Of a stretch of 33,507 bases of DNA, positions 7,020 through 14,729 are shown piece after piece. The stretch comes from Myxococcota bacterium. GTDB taxonomy: Bacteria; Myxococcota_A; Polyangia; HGW-17. The position numbers and the translations under genes are program-made. The notes under the pieces are model-generated. The model did not search any database. It saw only the letters and a list, made by a program, of their open reading frames with translations, and had not been told where the DNA came from. The stretch is taken from assembly GCA_018821305.1 (NCBI GenBank), contig JAHJMN010000073.1, positions 1-33,507 on the forward strand, written 5' to 3'. The stretch's first letter is position 1. Each line of letters begins with the position of its first letter.

Positions 7020-9758
7020 TTACTCAACCACTTTTTCAGTTCCGACGGAAATGGGAAGAATTACAGTGAATGAAGTCTCTCCGGGCCTTGAAGTGACTTT
7101 AATATCCCCTCCGTGGCGCTTTTTAACGATAGAATGAACAATACCAAGACCCAGTCCTGATCCTTCGCCGGTTTTCTTTGTTGTGAAGAACGGTTCAAAT
7201 ATTTTATCGAGTACGTCCGGGGAAATTCCTTTACCCGTATCCGTTACAGTAACACAAATTTTGTCTCCGGCCTCCACCTGGGTGCGTATCAGTATCATCC
7301 CTTTGCCTTCAATGGCTTGTGATGCATTTGTTATAAGATTCGTCCACACCTGGGACAGCTCATCACCGAATACTCGTGCAGGGGGAATTTCACTGTATTC
7401 ACGAACAATGGTTATGTTCTGCTTCAATCGGTTTGCCAGAATAACAAGGGAAGTTTCAATTCCGTCATGGATGTTAGTCCACTCCGGTACATCCTGATGA
7501 ACATGACTGTACGCTCTCAATGCCTTGACAATTGTAAGAATTGAATGAGTGGCCCTGCCCATGGAACCGATATTCTTAACAATTAACAGGAATTCGAGTA
7601 TAAATGCAGTGAACAATGGAGCGTGCTCATCGCCTCGCTGATTTAAAAATTCGGTTATGAGCTCAACAGCTTTAAGTTCCGTAAATTTTCTTGCGGTTTG
7701 TCTTGAATTCTGAACTCCGTGTTTCTCAAGCTTTTCAACAAACCTGTTAAGCATTTCCCGGTCAGGATCCCTCGAATCCGTAGTATAGGCAAAGTCGGAC
7801 AGGAAATTTTCCATGAGGGTCAATGCAAATGTAAGTGTCGAAGTATCATGAACATTTTCACTTATTAAAATCAGATTATCGAGAAAAACTTTTATCTGTC
7901 GTGATAAATTACCAGTGGCAGCCTCAATGGCCCCGATGGGGGTATTTATTTCGTGAGCTATGCCTGCCATCAATGACCCCAAACCCGCAAGTCTGTCATT
8001 AATTCGAACTTTGTATTGAGTAGCGGTTAGTTCTTCCAGAGCGTTCTCAAGTTGTTCATTGGAGCGGATAAGCAACTGCGTTCGTTCCTCAACCATCTGT
8101 TCAAGGTGCTCATTGAATGAACTGATTTTTTCATAAAGTTGAGCATTAACGAGATAAATACCCACCTGATCGAAAACACGATTTAGAACCCTGATGTGAA
8201 CGTCATTCCATTTTCCAGATTCAGTGTTCCGGTAAAACAGCGCACAGGCAAGATAGTCATCCTTTAAATGAACAGGGAAAGCTATAAGTTCCCCTTCAAG
8301 ATCTCCATCAGTAACTTCTTTCTTAATGCTGTTTATATGAATAAAAGACCCTTTGTTAATTGCAGCTTTAAAAACAGCAACATTTTTATATTTAAGGTCC
8401 GGCAGTTTTTCCCCGGAAATTCCATCGGAAATAACGCAGTGCCACTTTCCATCCTCAGTTTTCAACATAAGAGCACTGTCAGAAGCCTGAATTGCAAGAG
8501 AAATGCTGTTAAGTACCTCAGAAGCAACATTTTCCAGTCCCACCTGAACACTGATAGCGTTTGCAATTTCGTTCATAGTCTGAATTTCAGACATCTGTAC
8601 TGCCTGCTTGTCCCGCAGTACACGCAGTTCACGCGTCATATTATTAAAAGACTGACTTACTTCGCCAATTTCATCCCCACGATCAATTTCGATTTCAACG
8701 TTGAGATCACCTTTTGCAATTTCCTGAACTTTGTAAACAAGTTGATCCAAAGGCCTGGAAATATTTCCTGCAAGCCAACTGGCGAGACCGATTACAATGA
8801 GGAGAGCCAAAAGTGAAACAAGTACGATGGTCAAAATAGCGTCATTACGACCTTTTTGTATTGCACCCACATTCATACCCACACCAAATACAGCTACAGG
8901 AACGCCTCGGTTGTTATAAAGTAGTCTGGAAGCAAAACTGTATCTGGCCCTACCCACCGTTGATTCAAAGATCGTTGTTTTACTATGTGTATTACGGGAT
9001 TTACTGATGTTTTTTTCGCTCACAGGGATGCGCGTTAAAGGCTGGTTATCAGTATTTCGAAAACTGCTGACGAAATCCGCAGAAGGATCACCTTCTATGG
9101 GATAAAGTATGATCTGACTCCCCAGAACTGTGCTCAAATTCTGACAAAAGAGGCTATCAAGTACTGTAGTTACAGCTAAAGCGCCTTTAAGATCATAATT
9201 TTCATCGAGAATAGGGATGAGTGCCCGGATGTAAATCTGATTGATTCCTTTGCGACTCCCGTACCTTACCTTCCAGATGAAAATATCAAGGGATGTGGAA
9301 TAGTCCTTCAAAGCTTTATTGATAAGATCCCTTGATACATCAAGAGATTCTTCATAATCCCTTTCAATTTCCTTTTTAGTTGTTATTTCATCAACATTTC
9401 CAAGATAGATTGAACCTCTGACTTCCCCTTTTTTAGATAGTGTTTGAATTGATCCATAACCAAGGTTCTGAAAATCTTTCCGAATCTGAGCCTTCTGATT
9501 AAAAGTCAGTTCGCCACCATTTAAAAGCACGTGGATATGATTTTTTTTAACAAGTGAGGAGGCTGCATTCTTAACGGTTTCAATCTGAGAAACTACCAGA
9601 TTTACTCCAACGTTTAGATTCTGCATAGTTTCAGCTTGTAAATTTCCCCGAAGGCGTTTCAAAATAACCCGGATACTTACAGCACTTGCCGTAATAGCAG
9701 GCAGAAGTGCAACTATGGCCATCCAGATTACCAGTTTATGTCTGATTCTGAACTTCAT
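7020..9758 (-). CDS. Membrane sensor histidine kinase (Cache-HAMP-GAF-HisKA-HATPase)
   Basis: This 912-residue kinase is anchored by two membrane segments (about 10-30 and 307-330). They flank a periplasmic domain of about 270 residues that looks like a double Cache ligand-binding domain. HAMP follows (about 331-385, ending in DEIGEVSQSFN), then a GAF-like domain (about 400-540) and a coiled coil. The phosphoacceptor His is at 602 in GIAHEINTP. The ATPase domain carries an N box (NLITNASQAI, about 808-817), a G1 box (DTGKGI, about 840-845) and a G2 box (GEGSGLGLG, about 864-872). There is no receiver, and no response regulator lies nearby. His to N box spans about 209 residues, against about 109 in the other kinase of this window, so roughly 100 residues are inserted after the H box. 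It overlaps the binding-protein gene by one base (TGATG). Confidence 0.92.
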   Translation of the reverse strand: MKFRIRHKLVIWMAIVALLPAITASAVSIRVILKRLRGNLQAETMQNLNVGVNLVVSQIETVKNAASSLVKKNHIHVLLNGGELTFNQKAQIRKDFQNLGYGSIQTLSKKGEVRGSIYLGNVDEITTKKEIERDYEESLDVSRDLINKALKDYSTSLDIFIWKVRYGSRKGINQIYIRALIPILDENYDLKGALAVTTVLDSLFCQNLSTVLGSQIILYPIEGDPSADFVSSFRNTDNQPLTRIPVSEKNISKSRNTHSKTTIFESTVGRARYSFASRLLYNNRGVPVAVFGVGMNVGAIQKGRNDAILTIVLVSLLALLIVIGLASWLAGNISRPLDQLVYKVQEIAKGDLNVEIEIDRGDEIGEVSQSFNNMTRELRVLRDKQAVQMSEIQTMNEIANAISVQVGLENVASEVLNSISLAIQASDSALMLKTEDGKWHCVISDGISGEKLPDLKYKNVAVFKAAINKGSFIHINSIKKEVTDGDLEGELIAFPVHLKDDYLACALFYRNTESGKWNDVHIRVLNRVFDQVGIYLVNAQLYEKISSFNEHLEQMVEERTQLLIRSNEQLENALEELTATQYKVRINDRLAGLGSLMAGIAHEINTPIGAIEAATGNLSRQIKVFLDNLILISENVHDTSTLTFALTLMENFLSDFAYTTDSRDPDREMLNRFVEKLEKHGVQNSRQTARKFTELKAVELITEFLNQRGDEHAPLFTAFILEFLLIVKNIGSMGRATHSILTIVKALRAYSHVHQDVPEWTNIHDGIETSLVILANRLKQNITIVREYSEIPPARVFGDELSQVWTNLITNASQAIEGKGMILIRTQVEAGDKICVTVTDTGKGISPDVLDKIFEPFFTTKKTGEGSGLGLGIVHSIVKKRHGGDIKVTSRPGETSFTVILPISVGTEKVVE

Positions 9759-11350
9759 CAGTCTTCCAGCCTCACAAGGTTATAAAGGGTTGTTGTGTCC
9801 ATGTTGTGTTTAAGATTAAGGACCCTTTTATTATACGCAACAACGATTTTAGCATATACGAGGGGCACCCACGGAGCTTCATTTTTAAAAATATCAAGGG
9901 CTTTGCGATAAAATTCCGCTCTGAGTGACGGCTTATCAATAGTGCGACCTTTATAAACCGCTTCATTATAAGCTGAGTCATTGAACTTGGAATAATTTGT
10001 TCCCGTAGACGAATAGTGAAGTAGACCAAAAAGAAAGTTATCGGGATCCCACAGGTCGCCAATCCATGAGTGAATTGCCATTTCATGCTTTCCCGTCGCC
10101 AGAGCAGTTTTGTAATCACGGTATTCGAGGGCATGTATTTTTACTTCGATACCCATTCGCCGGAAATCATTCCTGATCAGATTTGCCATAAGAAGTGGGT
10201 TCGGAAGCGTGCCACGGGGATTACGAATAACGTATAAATTAAGAGGCTTTGAAGCCATCTGTTCGGCAAAACCACCTTCTCGAAATAATTCCAATGCTCT
10301 GGCCTGATTATATTCATACCAGGGCCATGATTTTTTATAAATCTTGATTCCATCAATTGTCAGGTACGGCGGAATTGGCGCATTTGCGGTATCACCAGTC
10401 CCCTGATAAACCATTTTGTTTATTTTGTCTCTATCAATGAGATGATTTGCTGCAATGCGGTTTTGTCTGATAGAAAAAGGATATTTTTGTGTATTCAATG
10501 CAAGATAGGCAACGTTAACACTTTGAACTTTTTTAAGGGCCAGAGAAGGATGAAGTCCAATAGCAAGGTGCCCTTCCGGATCCAGGTGGTATGCAATATC
10601 AGCTTGTCCACCTTCAAGAGCAAGCACCCTCTGGCGATTTTCTGGTATTGTTTGAAATACCAGATATTCGTACGAAGCCTTTAGTTTACTGTTCCAGTAA
10701 GCGGAATTTCGCTTAAGTACAACACGCCCCTCCATGCGACGATGAATTTTGAAAGGTCCTGTTCCTACGGGGTTTTTATCAAGAGAATCAGGCTTTTCTT
10801 CGGAAAAAGGTGCAACAATGTAGACGGAAAATATCTCCAGCATTTTCAAAAATGGAGCATAATTGTATTTAAGCGTAAACCGGACGGCATAATCGGAAAT
10901 AACTTTAACATCGTCAATCATGTTAAAATAAGCTTTCCAGTACGAAAAGTTGCAGTTGTATTTTGAAGATGTCCCTTTCTGGACAGCTTCCATCTGACGC
11001 TTAAAACTGAAGGCTACAGCCTGAGCATTCAGAACCATTCCATTGTGGAATTTGATACCCTCGCGAACTTTTACATCCCAGACGAGACCGTTTTCACTAC
11101 TCTTCACAGACTGTGCTAAACGCATTTTTACCTGGTGAGTATCAGGATCTTCGTAGACAAGCCCTTCATAAATTTGGGAAATTACTTCAGCACTTTCCCA
11201 ACCATCAGCACAGGCGGGATCAAGGGTTGTAATATCTTTTGCCCATGCAACCACAAGCGTATTTTTACGCGTCATGCCTCTTTGAGAGTCTCCGGAAGAA
11301 CAACCGGAAAGCCAGAGAAAGTTTAAAAGCACTAGAGCAATGATTTTCAT
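9758..11350 (-). CDS. Family 5 extracellular solute-binding lipoprotein (DppA/OppA-like)
   Basis: This lipid-anchored periplasmic binding protein is of the SBP_bac_5 class, which usually captures di/oligopeptides, sometimes nickel or other ligands. ATG at 11350 is chosen over 11371 because GGAG sits 9 bases upstream and the signal peptide then begins cleanly (MKIIALVLLNFLWLSGC). Family features: TLDPA near the mature N terminus, YEGLVYEDPDT, LRLAQS-type segment, GVKFHNG-like 'GIKFHNGMVLNAQAVAFSF', NPVGTGPFK, and the C-terminal WVPLVYAK. No permease or ATPase genes accompany it. Instead it is co-transcribed with a Cache-type kinase and CstA, so it may present peptide to the sensor or to CstA rather than to a classical ABC importer (inference). 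A 106-base gap to sppA probably holds the operon promoter, but I cannot resolve it. Confidence 0.92.
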   Translation of the reverse strand: MKIIALVLLNFLWLSGCSSGDSQRGMTRKNTLVVAWAKDITTLDPACADGWESAEVISQIYEGLVYEDPDTHQVKMRLAQSVKSSENGLVWDVKVREGIKFHNGMVLNAQAVAFSFKRQMEAVQKGTSSKYNCNFSYWKAYFNMIDDVKVISDYAVRFTLKYNYAPFLKMLEIFSVYIVAPFSEEKPDSLDKNPVGTGPFKIHRRMEGRVVLKRNSAYWNSKLKASYEYLVFQTIPENRQRVLALEGGQADIAYHLDPEGHLAIGLHPSLALKKVQSVNVAYLALNTQKYPFSIRQNRIAANHLIDRDKINKMVYQGTGDTANAPIPPYLTIDGIKIYKKSWPWYEYNQARALELFREGGFAEQMASKPLNLYVIRNPRGTLPNPLLMANLIRNDFRRMGIEVKIHALEYRDYKTALATGKHEMAIHSWIGDLWDPDNFLFGLLHYSSTGTNYSKFNDSAYNEAVYKGRTIDKPSLRAEFYRKALDIFKNEAPWVPLVYAKIVVAYNKRVLNLKHNMDTTTLYNLVRLED

Positions 11351-11456
11351 TTCGAATGACTCCAACGGCATTTTAATAAAATTTCAGGATAATTACCAGC
11401 TGAAGGATGGAATTCTGCCATAGACTTTCAATATGCAGGATATAAGATTCTAAAGA

Positions 11457-13907
11457 TCAATGGACAGAGAATCGGTGCATGAGAAAAAGCCACGGCCCGT
11501 TTTCAAATAATGAAGGGCTGAGGTATTTTCCTTTAAGCATCGGATGAACTTTTGAACCAACGGGAATTGATTCACCAAGGGTCATTTTTACCAACTTTTT
11601 CCAGATAGGAGGGGGTGGTGGATACAAAATATATGTGGGTGATTTTGAAGACAGACCTGATTTTTTTCTTGCAAAATCAATTGCTTCGTTAATACCACCA
11701 AGTTCATCACAGAGTTTATAAACTACTGCATCTTTTCCCGTAAACACTCTTCCTTCCGCAAATTTTTTCAACTGGTCAAGAGGAATTTTACGCCCCGTCG
11801 CCACTGATTGAAGGAAAGACCTGTAACCATGGGAAAGTCTCTTTTCAAGTAATTTAATCTCTTCAGGGGTATATGGTCTGAATTTTGACTCCATATCGGC
11901 ATATGGCGACTGTTTTATTGTGTGAAGCCCGACTCCAAGCCGATCCACCAGACCTTTAATATTATATTTTCCCCCGTAAATACCAATGCTTCCGGTTATG
12001 GTACTGGGTTCGGCAAATATCCTCACTGCTCCACTCGCAATATAATATCCTCCACTGGTGGCATACTCTCCAAAAGTAATAATAACAGGTTTTAGTCTGC
12101 TCAGATTTGAAATACGTCTCCAGAGAACCTCTGAAGCCATTGCACTTCCCCCGGGGGAATTGATTCGAATTACAATCGCTTTGAATTTCGGGTCTGCCGC
12201 AGCTTGATTAAGGGCGGATATTACTTTTGAAACTTCAATAGCTTCCGATTGTTCAATGAAAGAGGGAATTGAGCTCTTTTTGCTCACAATTTCTCCTTCG
12301 AGAATCAGCATCGCTAATCCTTTTCCTTCAGAACTCTGAGGTAACAGAGCTGCTGCGTTCTTCAGAACCGCAAGTTTTCGAGTTACCCTGAAAGAAGCTG
12401 TACCGATTTGATCTGGATATATTACGTGATCCACAAGTCCCGCGGACTGAGCCTCCAGAGAAGTCATTGTGCCAGTGGAAAGTACTTTTCCAATTTTCAC
12501 ATCGTCTAACCCACGTCGCTTTTTGAGAAGTCCGCGAAAATTCCTGTCCATGGATGAAAGAAGGGACTTCATATTATCTTCATTTTCTTTAGATGGAACT
12601 TTCTGAGTATAGCTTTCAACGGCACTTTTCCAGGGACCGAAGCGGACAAACTGATATTCAAGGCCAATGAGTTTCAGCGCCTCTCCGGCGAAATATCTTG
12701 TGACACTTAGCCCCCGCAAATTCACGCTCCCGCCGGGAAAAATCATTATTCGGTCTGCACCGGCAACTAAAGCGTAAGAGGAGTTCGAATATCCAAAACC
12801 ATAGGCCAGAACTTTTTTACTTTTCTTTTGGAATTGTTCGATAATCCTTGACCACTCCTCCACTCGAGAAAGTGCGATTTTGTTATCCTCCATCTTCATG
12901 ATCATATATATACAATATTTTGAAGCCAGACATCTCCGGGCAGTGGAAACAAGGAGCGCATAATCTTTTTCTTTATATTCCCTGCTGAAATCCACCATCA
13001 GGGCATACTCAACTTCAGGAACAATGCTGGTATAAACAGGTTTTTCTTCCCAGATGATACCCATCATACTTCCGGGAACTGGTCCTCGACCACCCATGGA
13101 TAAAGACATATTATCAATAACAATACTTAGACCAGCATCCACTCTGAGTGCCGGGGGAATGCGATAACTGTATAATTCCTGTCCAAGATTGATTTCTCTT
13201 TCCAGCCGATTCCAGGAGGCACTTCCCCATAAGTATACGCCGTCAATAATCTGCATGCGGAAACCGCCGTGAAAACCGAAATCCCTCCTTCTTTCGGAAA
13301 CACTGGCACCAAGATACATTTTGTAATTACGACCAAAAACAGCTTCAATCCGGTGAATCCGGTCCATGGGAACGGAATTATTTTTGTACATCAAGGTATT
13401 TTCCATCTGCCAGGCAATATTAAAATACCTCATCGGATTAAGACGCAGTGCAAAAGTAATATCTTTAAGACCATTTGTTTCCGAAGTCCCTGGCGACACT
13501 ATTGTGGAATACCTGATACCCCAGGAAACCATTTCACTCGACGCACTACCGAGACCAAAAGAAAAACGACTTCCCAGCCACTCTATAGATCTCATTACAT
13601 CAACTGAGGCACCGAACCCCATCTGAATCAATGGTATAGGCGTAGAAAAGAATACCGTTTCACCACTCATGTCATAACGTTCATACTTTGCTTTCAGAGT
13701 TTCTGATGACAAAACCCCAAGGCGCATACCCTTCATGTATGCTAAGGAAGCAGGAGCATTGACATTCTGCTGAAAAAGCCAGCCTTCTCCCGGCTCAAAT
13801 ATTCCAGGATTTGTAATGGAAAATGGAAATTCCGGAAAACTAACACCCTGTCCATAAGCTGTTTGTGTAAAAAAACAAACAAACAACAGAAAAAATAATT
13901 TTTTCAT
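11457..13907 (-). CDS. sppA: Signal peptide peptidase SppA with N-terminal barrel-like extension
   Basis: SppA (peptidase family S49) degrades cleaved signal peptides in the membrane using a Ser/Lys dyad. In this 816-residue protein the two tandem S49 halves lie at about 340-490 and 530-740. By alignment of motifs the catalytic Lys is K427 (FGPWKSAVE) and the Ser is S618 (ATSGGYYIA), 191 apart, close to the E. coli spacing (K209/S409). INSPGGS (592-598) and ITGSIGIYGG (637-646) are also present. Residues 1-20 form a cleavable-looking signal peptide. Residues 21-285 are an unusual extension with alternating aromatic/hydrophobic and Gly-rich strands typical of an outer-membrane beta-barrel or sheet. 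That suggests an outer-membrane or periplasmic location, unlike inner-membrane E. coli SppA (inference). The ribosome-binding site is weak. Confidence 0.9.
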   Translation of the reverse strand: MKKLFFLLFVCFFTQTAYGQGVSFPEFPFSITNPGIFEPGEGWLFQQNVNAPASLAYMKGMRLGVLSSETLKAKYERYDMSGETVFFSTPIPLIQMGFGASVDVMRSIEWLGSRFSFGLGSASSEMVSWGIRYSTIVSPGTSETNGLKDITFALRLNPMRYFNIAWQMENTLMYKNNSVPMDRIHRIEAVFGRNYKMYLGASVSERRRDFGFHGGFRMQIIDGVYLWGSASWNRLEREINLGQELYSYRIPPALRVDAGLSIVIDNMSLSMGGRGPVPGSMMGIIWEEKPVYTSIVPEVEYALMVDFSREYKEKDYALLVSTARRCLASKYCIYMIMKMEDNKIALSRVEEWSRIIEQFQKKSKKVLAYGFGYSNSSYALVAGADRIMIFPGGSVNLRGLSVTRYFAGEALKLIGLEYQFVRFGPWKSAVESYTQKVPSKENEDNMKSLLSSMDRNFRGLLKKRRGLDDVKIGKVLSTGTMTSLEAQSAGLVDHVIYPDQIGTASFRVTRKLAVLKNAAALLPQSSEGKGLAMLILEGEIVSKKSSIPSFIEQSEAIEVSKVISALNQAAADPKFKAIVIRINSPGGSAMASEVLWRRISNLSRLKPVIITFGEYATSGGYYIASGAVRIFAEPSTITGSIGIYGGKYNIKGLVDRLGVGLHTIKQSPYADMESKFRPYTPEEIKLLEKRLSHGYRSFLQSVATGRKIPLDQLKKFAEGRVFTGKDAVVYKLCDELGGINEAIDFARKKSGLSSKSPTYILYPPPPPIWKKLVKMTLGESIPVGSKVHPMLKGKYLSPSLFENGPWLFLMHRFSVH

Positions 13908-13921
13908 GTAATAAATCCCAT

Positions 13922-13950
13922 TTAAAAAAACGAAAACCGTTTCGGTTCCT
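13922..13950 (-). terminator. Rho-independent terminator of the Asn/Thr lipoprotein gene
   Basis: On the minus strand, AACCG-AAA-CGGTT forms a short stem (13935-13947) and is followed by TTCGTTTTTTT. It lies about 75 bases beyond the stop of the lipoprotein gene at 14023 and just before sppA. The stem is only 5-6 bp, so strength is uncertain. Confidence 0.5.
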
Positions 13951-14022
13951 GATGCCAGAAATATTTTTAACAGAAAAACAGGCTTTTACAATGATTTGTG
14001 TGGGATGGTAATTACAGAGGGA

Positions 14023-14547
14023 TTATTCGATTCCGGAGCAGGTTACGAAATCATCGTGGCAGTTTTCGGCGATACACTCAGAGCATGCTGTGCTCTGGGG
14101 ATCGGAAATGCACTGCTGGAGGCAATTGTCTTTACCACATTCGGCACTGGAAGCAAAGCAGTCAGAGCAACCTTCAGAAAGGTTGGTTTCGGTCTGAACA
14201 CATTCAGAAACGCAACCGTGGAAATCAGTATCCATGAGGCAACCCTGGCTGCAGGTACCGGCGGCGGCGGTTTCATCATCATGGGATGCGCCGATTACTT
14301 CCTGATCTGCGGTATTCATACAAGCGCCATTAACATTATTAGTGTTATTGGTTGTGTTTGTATTGTTGGTCGTATTTGTATTATTTGTTGTGTTGGTGTT
14401 ATTTGTTGTGTTGGTGTTATTCGTGTTATTAACGTTTGTATTATTGGTATTGTTTACGTTATTAACATTGTTTGAGTTATCGTCGTCGTCGTCACAACCC
14501 ATTACGGCAACAGCACCAAGAGCGAGGATGAGTATAAGTTTTTTCAT
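14023..14547 (-). CDS. Lipoprotein with Asn/Thr-repeat stalk and cysteine-rich domain
   Basis: This 174-residue lipoprotein has the signal MKKLILILALGAVAVMGC, with the lipid Cys at 18 followed by five Asp (likely Lol-avoidance or spacer). Residues about 24-75 are almost only Asn, Thr and Val, with four NNTNTT units (an 18-base DNA repeat). This looks like a flexible stalk. The C-terminal domain (about 77-174) has 14 cysteines in CxxxC and CxxC pairs, suggesting a small disulfide-bonded module displayed at the surface or in the periplasm. I know this architecture from proteins of Myxococcota-like bacteria, but no function is assigned. AAAGGA lies 7 bases before the ATG. Like its neighbour at 14730 it is rich in disulfides, which implies an oxidising envelope. 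Confidence 0.8.
   Translation of the reverse strand: MKKLILILALGAVAVMGCDDDDDNSNNVNNVNNTNNTNVNNTNNTNTTNNTNTTNNTNTTNNTNTTNNTNNVNGACMNTADQEVIGASHDDETAAAGTCSQGCLMDTDFHGCVSECVQTETNLSEGCSDCFASSAECGKDNCLQQCISDPQSTACSECIAENCHDDFVTCSGIE
14329..14477 (-). repeat. In-frame Asn/Thr codon repeat
   Basis: Low-complexity DNA of AAC/AAT/ACA/ACC codons encodes the stalk of the lipoprotein. Near-identical 18-base units (encoding NNTNTT) repeat about four times at 14365-14440. All units are multiples of three, so length change by slippage would keep the frame. Confidence 0.85.
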
Positions 14548-14616
14548 TTTGGTTTCCTTTCATAAACTCTCAAGTTTATTAGTTTTTTCAGGTTCTTCAA
14601 TAGACCTGTTATTGAA

Positions 14617-14641
14617 ACGGAGTGACATATATCACCGTTCT
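14617..14641. promoter_or_regulatory. Palindrome upstream of the Asn/Thr lipoprotein gene
   Basis: AACGGaGTGA-CATATA-TCAC-CGTT is a near-palindrome with one bulge in the 182-base gap between the cysteine-rich gene and the lipoprotein gene. It could be an operator or the terminator stem of the upstream gene; no T-run follows, so an operator is slightly favoured. Confidence 0.3.
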
Positions 14642-14729
14642 GGGAATAAGTCAATAATTTCTTGTGGATACTAGCTTTTGAAATAACGCAGTGCAGCATT
14701 AACGCAGTGGATATTTTAATGAACGCCTT

